Positions 52,809 to 62,344 of a stretch of 64,000 nt of DNA are shown in pieces. The DNA is from Polyodon spathula (taxonomy: Eukaryota > Chordata > Actinopteri > Acipenseriformes > Polyodontidae), in contig NC_054543.1 of assembly GCF_017654505.1 (NCBI RefSeq), positions 26,600,747 through 26,664,746 of the forward strand, in the 5' to 3' direction. How positions within the stretch are numbered: the first letter of the stretch is position 1; each line of letters begins with the position of its first letter. Both the position numbers and the translations under genes were made by a program. The notes beneath the pieces were generated by a model. It was not told the DNA's origin. It made no database searches and worked only from the letters and a program-made list of their open reading frames with translations.

Positions 52809-53370
52809 ACACCGTGTAACAAATTATGTTATTTTTTTTGTTCCTGGGTAGTAAGTGTTATTTCCTAATTGCTTATGCCTCAAAAGTATAGAAAATGGAT
52901 ATTATTCCCCACAAACTTTGCTTTTGTGACCAGGACAGGTAAATTTCAAAATATCACTATTTCCAATGAGAAAACGGATGCTTTTGTGTCTTTTCGTTCA
53001 CATAAAGTAATACAAAAAAGACTACAAAAGATTTAGAAGTGAGTAGTTTTTCAAGATTTACGATTATACTGTAAATTTACAGTATAATCATAAATCTCGA
53101 AAAACTACTCACTTCTAAATCTTGTATTACTTTAGTATAAATACATGTTAATTTGGATTCATATATTGTTTTTTTCTGACTTTATGTGAACGAAAAGACA
53201 CAAAAGCATCCGTTTTCTCATTGGAAATAGTGATATTTTGAAATTTACCTGTCCTGGTCACAAAAGCAGAGTTTGTGGGGAATAATAGCCATTTTCTATA
53301 CTTTTGAGGCATAAGCAATTAGGAAATAGCACTTATTACCCAGGAACAAAAATTGTGTTACATAGTGTAA
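52809..53370. repeat. Long near-perfect palindrome, arms about 260 bp
   Basis: The left arm (52809-53075) is matched by the right arm (53076-53370) with a few indels, and the centre has no spacer (GATTATACTGTAAA against TTTACAGTATAATC). Single strands would fold into a long hairpin. Confidence 0.9.
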
Positions 53371-54283
53371 TTGATCATTTAGCTTTTTCACTGGGATTTA
53401 AGAAAAATCTGTCATGTAAATATAAATAATGTCAAATGTGTATTTTATTATAGAATTTCGTAATTTTCTATTAAATATATCGTTATAATTTTAAACTGAC
53501 CTATTTGTATCTTTTTATATGTCTATCTTTCTATTTGCATGTATCCCTTTAAGAAAGATGTTCTTGGTTTTTAATGAGATGCAAGCATTTTTAGAAACAG
53601 GATACAGTTTCTGGTAATAATGGAGTAACCAGGCAGAGGAGAAAACAGGTGAAGAAACAGTAGTAGGACATACAAAAAGGGTACACAGGCTGTAGATTTG
53701 TTTTATAGCTATGGAAAGCTCGAAATACATTTTTGCTTAAAAAAACAAAAACAAACAAAAAAAACGCTACAGATAACAAACACAAAACTACAACAGAGCT
53801 GGTATTACTTTGTGTGTTTCTACCTCTGCTAATGAAGTCTTTGTTCCTCTGAAGCCATCCTTTTGGTGCTGCTTGTTTTAAATTAAACATAGATTTACAT
53901 CTCAGTATAGCTATAATCTTAATGGTATGAGCTACATTGCAATAACATATTTAATAATGTAATACAAAAAAAAATCACCCACAACAAAGCTGGAATTGCA
54001 TTGATTCGGTTAGTTGATGGAGATACATCGGTACTTAAAATATTTATTAGGGTTTCAATTGACCGTCTGTTAAAACGGTATCGGCTTCTTAATTAGTTCT
54101 CATCTGTCGAGCCATGGGAGAGAAAAAAAAAGTTGTTTCAATGGCAGATCTGGACTTAAGCCTCCTCCAGGGTAGTCTTAAATTTAAGACCTTAGTTAAG
54201 ACTCGTTCCTGAATAAGACTTAAGTCCAAATACGACTTATGACCAGTCTTAGACTTAAGTCAGCTTTGTGAATACGGCCCCTG

Positions 54284-55240
54284 GTTCCCAACGCGGACTC
54301 TCGTCCTTCCCTCCTTCAAGGATCTGACGTTCATCTGAACCCTACTCTTTCCAGTCTCCTCCGCTCAGCACGACAGTTCATGTCTGAGGCTTTAGCTCCT
54401 TCCACCCAGTCTCCCTACTTCTCCTCCTGGTCAACATTCCTCCTATTCTGCACCCAGAACCGAATCTCTTATTCAGTCATCAACCTAGACCTACATCTCT
54501 GGCATTCAACATCAGTTCCGTCTTTTGTTCATCCGCTCCACAGCTCCTGTTCGTCCCAGCTATCCACTTGATTCTCCGCGGCATGGAAAGAACTCTCCCA
54601 GCAGCCGTGGCTTCCAGGCTACCAATATCCTTTGACATCCTTCGACTTCTGATCTTCTCGCTCAGGAACGGCTGCTTTAATCCATCGGATGACCTCACCA
54701 TGGAGGTGCTATGTCTATGTGCTTTCTTCGGCTTCCTTCACTGTTAGGAATTCTATGTTCCTTCTCCATCCAGCTTTCCAGCGCTTGGCTTATGGCGCTC
54801 TGACCTATCCCAGCTTCCCGGTGGTCACGTCATCTTTCTCCTGAGGTCCTCCAAGGCAGATTATCTAGATAGAGGTCAGTTCATCCAGCTGTCAAACATT
54901 CTCTCCTCTCTCTGCCCCAGCTCTTCTTTAACCATGTATCTCACAGCCGAGAGCTCTCTTCCCTCAGATCCTCTGTTCTCAGACCACTCAGGTTCTATTA
55001 TCTCTAGATACTGGTTCTCTTCCCACCTCTCCTCCCTCCTGAGAAGATTTCCTTCTTAGTCCTATTCTACTCATTCCTTCCGGATTGGAGCTGCCACCTC
55101 AGCTGCACAAGCAGGGGTTAATCAACACACTACTAAATCTGTGGGAAGTGGACTTCTGCCGTAGAGACCTATATCAGAACAACTTCTTTGGACATTGCAG
55201 CTGCCCAACAATCCTTGGTCAGCATGCCCAGAATGGGGGC
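54284..55240 (+). pseudogene. Tyrosine recombinase (Crypton/Ngaro/DIRS-type), degenerate
   Basis: Plus-strand pieces in order: N-terminal SAM-like helical region (S-E-A-L-A-P-S-T-Q-S-P-Y, 54385); L-R-N-G-C-F-N-P-S-D-D-L-T-M-E-V (54660); L-L-R-S-S-K-A-D (54840); and H-S-F-R-I-G-A-A-T-S-A-A (55070-55105), the HxxR active-site box. Stops and frameshifts separate the pieces. It is the same family as the relics at 86-830 and 1965-2205. The Harbinger-like element sits at its 5' side. Confidence 0.65.
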
Positions 55241-55975
55241 GCTCTCTTCCTCCCTCACCAGAGATTTCCTCCTGCTAGGGGGAGGAGGGGTTCCTCTCCA
55301 TAGCACAGATGGCCTCCAAACCATAGCCTGTCCCTACTAACCTCTCTATGTCCTTTTAGTTTTCCAGTTCGCATTTATGTGTGCAGGTTCTTTCCTGTCC
55401 CACGGGTGTGGTTCTGCGGGGAACTGGGGTTCCATTTTTTGGTGGGGGGGAGTGAGTCTCACTCCCCTGGCCGGGCATGGCTTTGCCGCTTAGGTTCTTC
55501 TTAGGTCAGAGGGGACCCCCAGCCACACCTGTTCTTTCTCAGCTTGTGCGCTTTAGCCTCAGTGAGGCTGTAATCTATACGCCTTTCTCCTAACCCTCTC
55601 CCTTTTCCACCAGGTCCCACGGACATCCAGCGGATGCCCAGCCCTCACTTTGGGTCTCACACCTAATGGAGGTCGGTTCTTCGGACGGGACCTGTCTAGA
55701 TCTTTTTCTTTTCCAGGTCTGGGTACCTTTCTGTCCCCCCCCCCGGGTAGCCAGGTCTCCCTACCACCTGGCAAGCTGCCGGGACAGGTCCTCCACCGAG
55801 GGGGGGGATTTCCTCTATCCATGTCGTCCCCTACTCGCCACAACCGCTCAAGCAGTAGGGGACCTTCAAGCAGTAGGGGACCTGTCCTGCCTGTTCGACT
55901 TTGTCACTAACACTCTGTCGTCCAAGTCCCACAAGCACTCCATTCCCCCTCCACTTTTGCAGGTGTCCCATGAAT
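55241..55975 (+). other. G/C-rich tail of the recombinase element, no clear gene
   Basis: Short frames with Pro/Gly/Ser bias. It includes a small tandem repeat of AAGCAGTAGGGGACC near 55850-55880. Confidence 0.3.
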
Positions 55976-56691
55976 TGTAGTTACTTGTCACTGTTTTCTG
56001 TTGCATGTGTCACTTGATCCGCACTGTATCCAGGTTGAGCTCTGTTTCTCTGCCTCTTTGCAGCTTTCTGATCGAAATGTTTCTGCAAAAGCTTCCATGG
56101 CTAGCATCATAAGATGATATTTTCCCCTGTGCATTCATTGTACAAAATGAAGAAATTGACGGCTGCCATGTCCAGTACATTGTAAGATACAGCAACTGGA
56201 CACCGGTGATTGCTTTCACGGAGAACTAAGTTTTGTGCAGATGGTGGAACGCTCTTCCTGCTTTGTTTACTGTTCCAACCAGGCTGTGTTTTTTTTTCTT
56301 CAACTGTTTTGCTGATTGCAGTGAAATAAAAGTTATCATTGGTAACATTCATCCCTTTTCCAAGCACGGTTACATCAGCCTAAGTAACACATTGCCACCC
56401 AGTCTCTGACCAGCTGGACAAGTTTCATCTTTGCACAGGTAGGGGTATGGTCTGCTGCCAGCCAAAACTTGATCCCAGATTTGACAGGTTTGTTTGACGT
56501 GTATTGTGTCCACCGACACCATGCTTTTGTCGGAAACAGCTGCTTATCCATGTATTGTTTTATGCTTAGCTTGAAACAGGCAATGCTGTTTTCAGTGAAG
56601 TCGTTACAAATTCCTTCTGCCAATGCAGATATATATGTAGTTGCTCTCAAAATGCAAAAATATCAAGATTTCTCAAAAAATTCTTGTCAAA

Positions 56692-56870
56692 ACAAATCAA
56701 ATCAAACTTTATTTATAAAGCGCCTTTCATGGCGAGCTATCCCCAGGCCCTTTTAACAAAAAGAAAAGAACATTCAGAAGTACATTTAGTAGAATAAAAA
56801 CAGCAAAAGAAAGAACATTTTAAAATTATAGCAAATAAAGCAAAAGAAAAAGCACTCAAACCAAATAAAT

Positions 56871-56942
<72 letters not shown>

Positions 56943-57330
56943 CACACACACACACACACACATATATGTTTTCAATTTATTTTTAAAAATTGCCAACGTA
57001 GTTGCTTTTCTCACTGTGCATGGTAGAGCATTCCAGAGTTCAGGTGCCCTATGACTGAATGCTCAGAGCGGCCGGCCAGGGGTTATTTCTTATATCATTA
57101 GTTTTTTTGTTGAAATGGTTAATAAAATCATTGCTGCTAGCTGAAGGGGGTGCACCCAGAGAGCGTTTTTTCTGTTGATTAGTTAGTTTGGCTATTGTTT
57201 TGAACAGGAAATGGGAATTTTCTTTGTTGTTTCTATTAGGTTTGAGTAATAAGCTGATCTTGCTGAAGACAAGGCTGCCTTGTATTTCAGAATACTATAT
57301 TTCTAAGCGAGAAGAAAGACTTGCAGTAGT
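56692..57330 (-). mobile_element. LINE 3' fragment (L2-like) inside piggyBac copy 2
   Basis: It ends with TTTATTTATAAAGCGCCTTTC as seen from the plus strand, the same tail wording as the L2 element at 10560. Copy 1 of piggyBac is continuous across this site, which supports an insertion of about 640 bp. It includes a TA/CA microsatellite. Confidence 0.65.
56874..56963. repeat. (TA)n(CA)n microsatellite
   Basis: About 32 TA units are followed by about 11 CA units. Confidence 0.92.
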
Positions 57331-57480
57331 ACTATAATAGTAATATTATAAGACAGCAGACTATATGCTCACGTAGATAACCAGACAGCAGTTCTCCAAG
57401 AACAGAGATTTGGATAACACATACCTAGACTTCAAGAGCAATATTTAATTCAAATACATACTGCTGTAAACTCAGTAGAC

Positions 57481-58116
57481 AAACAGACTTGTATACATAT
57501 ACAACATTGAATATTTAATACGGTGTATCTATTTCTGGAAAGTCAAGAACAGATAATCGTTGATCTTTAACACACGCAGAGCATTGATGGGCACAGCTGG
57601 ACTGACTCACAGTTGCCACATGATGGCGAATGGGGTGCCGTACTTAGAGACAGTTTTCTACATAGGTTAATGTGTAGCAGATGCTGGAAGTCAGAAATAT
57701 GGTAGGAGAAAGCTGAATTATTAGTGTTATGTTTCATTATTAGTTATTGTCAAGTTCCAATATTGTTAAATGCATTACCCTGTAACTGTTATTACCCTTC
57801 CGGTGTTATTTGTCTAATATGTGGACATCACCTAGAGAGGCAGAGTAGTGCTCTAGGGTGGGGAAGGGTATCTGTGTCTATGTGGGTGATGCTGATTTGT
57901 TGTTAGCTGCATAATAAACTGCATTAAACACGAGATCCTTTGTGTGTGTGTGTGTGTGTCTCTCCAGTAATTCTCCTGCTCACTACAGATTTATAATTGT
58001 ATAAATAAAGAAAGAAATAGCAAGCTAGAAAACTATTAACTGATTTGGCTGATGCGTTTATCCATAGCAACTGACTTGTATATACCTATAAAAAGTACAA
58101 GGATCATGTAGAAGAA

Positions 58117-58120
<4 letters not shown>
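57481..58120. other. No recognisable gene; short (GT)n
   Basis: Only a (GT)n run at 57939-57958 stands out. Confidence 0.4.

Positions 58121-58174
<54 letters not shown>
58121..58174. repeat. (TA)n microsatellite
   Basis: About 27 TA units. Confidence 0.92.
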
Positions 58175-58177
<3 letters not shown>

Positions 58178-58239
58178 GCACGGTAGTTCCTCATACAAGT
58201 TAGAAAAACTGCCGAGATTTAGTTATAGAGACACTAGTG

Positions 58240-58425
58240 ATCCTTCGCGTGCAGCATCTGTGGAGTAGCAGTTACAGCATTGTGCTTCTGAGGGTTGTGA
58301 GTTCAATCACAGGTGTGGGACACATTGCTGCTGGTCCAGTTAAAAATCCGACTGTATAAATGAGTAATGTATGTCATAACTGTAAGTTGGCCTGGATAAG
58401 TGTGTCTGCAAAAAAAATATTAATA
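58240..58425 (+). mobile_element. tRNA-derived SINE (putative)
   Basis: The head has pol III-like boxes: TGGAGTAGCAGTTACAGC (A-box-like) and GGTTGTGAGTTCAATCAC (B-box-like). The tail TAAGTTGGCCTGGATAAGTG followed by TGTCTGC and an A run matches the common fish SINE/L2 tail. It is diverged. Confidence 0.6.
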
Positions 58426-58430
58426 ATACG

Positions 58431-58489
58431 CGTGCCCTGTTAGTATTTGGATGGGAGACTGCCTGCAATACCAGGTACTTTAAACTTTT
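58431..58489 (+). pseudogene. 5S rRNA 3'-half pseudogene
   Basis: TTAGTATTTGGATGGGAGAC and AATACCAGGTACTTTAAACT match the 3' half of vertebrate 5S rRNA with a few substitutions, ending in a T run. The 5' half is absent. It lies directly after a SINE A-tail, so it may have been retroposed with the SINE or be a 5S-derived SINE module. Confidence 0.75.
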
Positions 58490-58763
58490 CTTTGGAGTTT
58501 TACACAGTGGTGTAAGTCGAAGGTATATGCAGGTAAACAGCGTTTATCCACTTTGAATTTGGGCAATATATCGTTTACCCACTTCTCATATAAGGGATTC
58601 AGAGTTTACTCGCTTCTACTCTCATGTGATATGCAAATCCTGTGTTAAATACAATGTATTATAACGACGAGCTTCTGTGTCAGTTCAGAGACAATTCCGT
58701 TTACCGCTCATAATATTATCCGCCACTCTGCTCCGCTCTTTCATTCCGCTCTCCGCTCCCCTG

Positions 58764-58764
<1 letters not shown>

Positions 58765-58837
<73 letters not shown>
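58765..58837. repeat. (TA)n microsatellite
   Basis: About 36 TA units, followed by a T22 tract at 58876-58897. Confidence 0.92.
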
Positions 58838-58841
<4 letters not shown>

Positions 58842-59029
58842 CTGACTTTTGTTTTTGTCAGTGGGTGCTGCTGCTTTTTTTTTTTTTTTTTTTTTTTGCC
58901 GGGGGTGGGGGGAGGAAGATATCGGTATTGGTATCTTAACTATTCTATGACAAGTCGCGTCTTCACTGATGTCCCAGTTTAAAGACATTACGCTTCACTG
59001 TAGCTTTCTGGATGAAACTGTCAGCAATT

Positions 59030-60960
59030 TTATTTACATCATTTTCTCCGGTATGGTCCTGATCCACATTAAGGACAGCTACATTATATTCAGTCTGACG
59101 ACCGGAGAGGAAACAACATCATCAACACTGGAGACGGAGTTATTCTTCTGTGAGGTTATATCCAAAAACTTGTCTCGGTGAAGTTTCAATCTCTGCTTAT
59201 CTAAGTCATCTGCGTTAAAGTCTGTTACTTGCTCAACTTTAACCATCTCGCTACCAGTTGCAAATTGTTTCATTTGTGTCAAATGCTCTTGAACATCAGA
59301 CTCGAATTTTAAACCAAGATTCCTTGTAACATGGTCGAAAACATTGTTAAATCATTTTTGATTCACAAACATTGGGGTTGCGAAAACATGGGGACTGCTT
59401 CCTTCATCAAATCGCCTAGGTGCCTTCCTTACCCGAGGAAGACAGGTTTATCAAGACCAAACTGCTTGGCCTTGCACAAGCTTTTTTATCACAGATTCTC
59501 AAAACCAGTTCCTCTCAACAGCTGCATGGTCTCCTTTAGAGAAAACATCATTCTCTGCGCTTCTTGAAAATGTAGGCTGGTCTTTTGTAGACTTGTGTTA
59601 AGCGAATCGACTCGTTCAAAAATCGTGTTCAAAAATAAGAAGAACCAATTGTAGACTGAAAAATGTATCAAATCCGTGTTCTTTTGCCCCCATGTCTGAG
59701 CAATCGGTGCTATCGATTTCCTCCAAAAATGTCAACAGTGTAGCATAGTTGGAAGCCACTGGTCTGAGGGATGTTGCACGGAGACACCATCTTGTGGGGC
59801 AGAAAGGGCGAAGACGCTGTGCAGAACCGTCAGCTTCTTGTAAGGTCTCAAATCTGGCGAGATTTTTTGGAGAGCTTCTGATAAAGATTATCACATCCCG
59901 CATTAGAGGTAAGAAGTTGCGAACAGGTGGTATCTTGTATAACCATGTTCAGTGTGCCATACAGTGCACGTACACAGCTCTTGGTTCTTCATGCTTGACC
60001 CTTGCTTGTACTTCAGACAGTACGCCACTGACATTCGAGGCCCCATCGTAACACTGACCCGACATTTTCTAATGTCAAAATTGTAAATAGCGTATTAGCA
60101 TCGGTCAGAGGTGACTCGTAAAATCCAACAAAAAGTTAATCAACAGAAAAATCTTCTTTACAATCGTGAAGCAGATGGATACTGTCTGCTGTTTCGTCAA
60201 TTATAAGTTTGTAGTAAACGCTCTCCTGTACACAAGTGCACAGCTTTCACAGCACCTCATTTGACATTAGAGTGAATATTTCGTTGATGATTTCGTGAGA
60301 CATCCATTTGTAAATTTGCTCCAGCCATTTTTTTAAGCTCAGGTACATCGTCAGCACGCAGACGGTGCAATTGAACGAAATTAGAATTTTCAACTGTGTG
60401 TCCACGAAAGCCCATTCTAAAAACTGCAATGAAGTTATAATTTTCAGCAATGAAATCCTTGCATGCTGCATTTCACGTTCCTTGCTTGCTGACAAGACTA
60501 CCTACATGTTCTCCCTTTTCGGATACAATTACACTCTGAGCAGTCGCTCGGTGTACAGAAGACTTTAATGGACGAAAGCCTTTCAAAAGCTTTGTCCATG
60601 AGCAAAACTTGTTACTCACAAAAGCCGCTAACGATTCTTTGTCCTACTTGTAGATGGGAGGGGATGTCCAGCAACAACAGCTTTGCAGCGTACACAGCAG
60701 AACACGCGTTCCTTCACACTATCATATTGAATCCATGTATATTTTCCTTGAAAAAATCTCCCTTTCCCATGTTTTTCTTTTGTGGTTTGTTTGCTCTCGT
60801 TGGTATACAACCTATCAGTAGTTGTTTCAGCGATCGGAAAGTCAGAACTGGCTGCAGATTCTATAGTATTTGCTGAAGCACTTTGCGTTCTTGTAGTTTT
60901 GCCACTGTTAATTTTGAACACAAATGTATTTATCTTGTTTCCTCCCTGACCATACTCACG
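59030..60960 (-). pseudogene. ZMYM1-like hAT transposase remnant
   Basis: The minus strand from high to low coordinates: a TTF-type zinc-finger region (K-G-R-F-F-Q-G-K-Y-T-W, then V-F-C-C-V-R-C-K, 60820-60690); a helical stretch (60495-60250); the conserved G-Q-C-Y-D-G-A-S-N-V-S-G (about 60060-60020); C-P-T-R-W-C-L-R (59790); and C-terminal pieces to 59079. This order is that of ZMYM1-like hAT proteins found widely in fish. Pieces are in different frames, so it is inactive. It is a different hAT family from 13600-15530. Confidence 0.72.
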
Positions 60961-61393
60961 TTCATTACCCTACTATCAATCGCGGTGCACTAGTGTAATC
61001 CCGTTTTCTGGTTTAACAATGTGCATCAACGTAACGTGTTTCTACCAGCTAGTGCTACCAGGGTAAAAGCTTCATTTTATTGGAGTTTTTAACAAAACAG
61101 AGATTATTAATTTACGGTGGGTGTTTGATCCCCGGAGCACCCACGGGGCTACATATCAGGCCTTATTTTGCGTTGTGTAATTTCTTTTTTTTAAAAAAGA
61201 ATCAGTCCTGGATGTATTGCTTTATTGACCCCTGTTTATTGCTTTATTGAGTCTATCATATCATATGGTCTGTTAGCTATCTCAAGGCAAAAGAAAAGAA
61301 AACAATGAATTAAGTGTCCCTCCTTCAATACCACACTTAGGTTGGGTATATTACAAACTGGGCAGTGAAATAAAATAATTAAATATATCCGAT
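60961..61393. other. No recognisable gene
   Basis: Short frames only. Confidence 0.35.
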
Positions 61394-61460
61394 GTAATTC
61401 AACAATACAAAGTAAATATTATAATAATTGTAGTATTAGTTCACACACACACACACACAC

Positions 61461-61493
<33 letters not shown>

Positions 61494-61541
61494 AACTAAT
61501 ACTACAATTATTATAATATTTACTTTGTATTGGTGAATTAC
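61394..61541. repeat. Near-perfect 148-bp palindrome with CA/TG core
   Basis: The left arm (from GTAATTCAACAATACAAAGT) is mirrored by the right arm ending at 61541. Only about one mismatch and a two-unit difference in CA/TG number are seen. The centre is (AT)5 at 61461-61470. Confidence 0.92.
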
Positions 61542-61728
61542 AAGTACACACACACACACACAATACGGTGAAAAAGTATTAATAAAAGAAAAAGAAAAGA
61601 AAACAACATGACATAAAAAGAATTTACCTGTATCAAGGAAGAAAACGATTAAGTGGCCCTCCTTCAAAACCACACCTACATACATCAAAGGAAACCAATT
61701 AATTTGCTAGACAAAAATAATAATATAA

Positions 61729-61732
<4 letters not shown>

Positions 61733-61805
<73 letters not shown>
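61733..61805. repeat. (TA)n microsatellite
   Basis: About 36 TA units. Confidence 0.92.
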
Positions 61806-61806
<1 letters not shown>

Positions 61807-62344
61807 CGTTATTACTTTATAGTGTTCATTCACACACATAGAACACACATTCAAATGTGAACTGCACACGCATCATACCGCTAGCGGTTGATTTATAAAT
61901 ATATTATTTATATGTTTTCTCATTGTAATTTTCCATTGTTACAGAACATTTATAATTAAACAAAACTATTGTATTCTATATACATTGGTATTTATTTGCT
62001 TTACGGTTAAATTTTCTAAATAGATTCGAGTAAAATAGAGACTAAAAACAAACCTTTCCTACTATATATCACAGAGTACAAACACAATAATAACTATATG
62101 TACAATAAATAGACCAATTTATATAATAATAATAATTTCCAGACATATATGTAAAAAAATTAAAAAAGAGGATGCTAATGATCTGACAAACATTGTAGGA
62201 AGTGGCAACATATAAAATTTGGGGGTATTCTCCATTTTTTATGACACGCTAAATGGTTAAACTAAGATAGATTTCTTTGCAGATTTAGTGAAAGACCATG
62301 CATAAACATTGCTAAAGATTAAATCTTTTGACCTGTTTATTCCT
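61806..62344. other. AT-rich, nothing recognised
   Basis: Short frames only. Confidence 0.35.

Larger units (their letters stand above)
52597..54280. mobile_element. Harbinger-like non-autonomous foldback element (1684 bp)
   Basis: The ends are inverted: GGGCCGTATTTATAAAGCTG on the left and, reversed, GGGCCGTATTCACAAAGCTG on the right. Both borders carry CTG (52594-52596, 54281-54283), a 3-bp duplication of the CWG type reported for Harbinger elements in fish. Inside is a long palindrome centred at 53075/53076. No transposase is recognised, so it is non-autonomous. Assignment to Harbinger rests on the end sequence and duplication only. Confidence 0.7.
55976..57480 (-). mobile_element. piggyBac-type element, copy 2, inverted relative to copy 1
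   Basis: The minus strand has transposase segments N-S-I-A-C-F-K-L-S-I-K-Q-Y-M-D-K, K-F-W-L-A-A-D (56480), then G-K-G-M-N-V-T-N-D-N-F and S-V-P-P-S-A-Q (56340-56200). Its 5' region (57480-57330) matches 37380-37560 of copy 1. It is split at about 56690-57330 by a LINE 3' fragment absent from copy 1. Frames are broken, so it is inactive. Confidence 0.8.
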
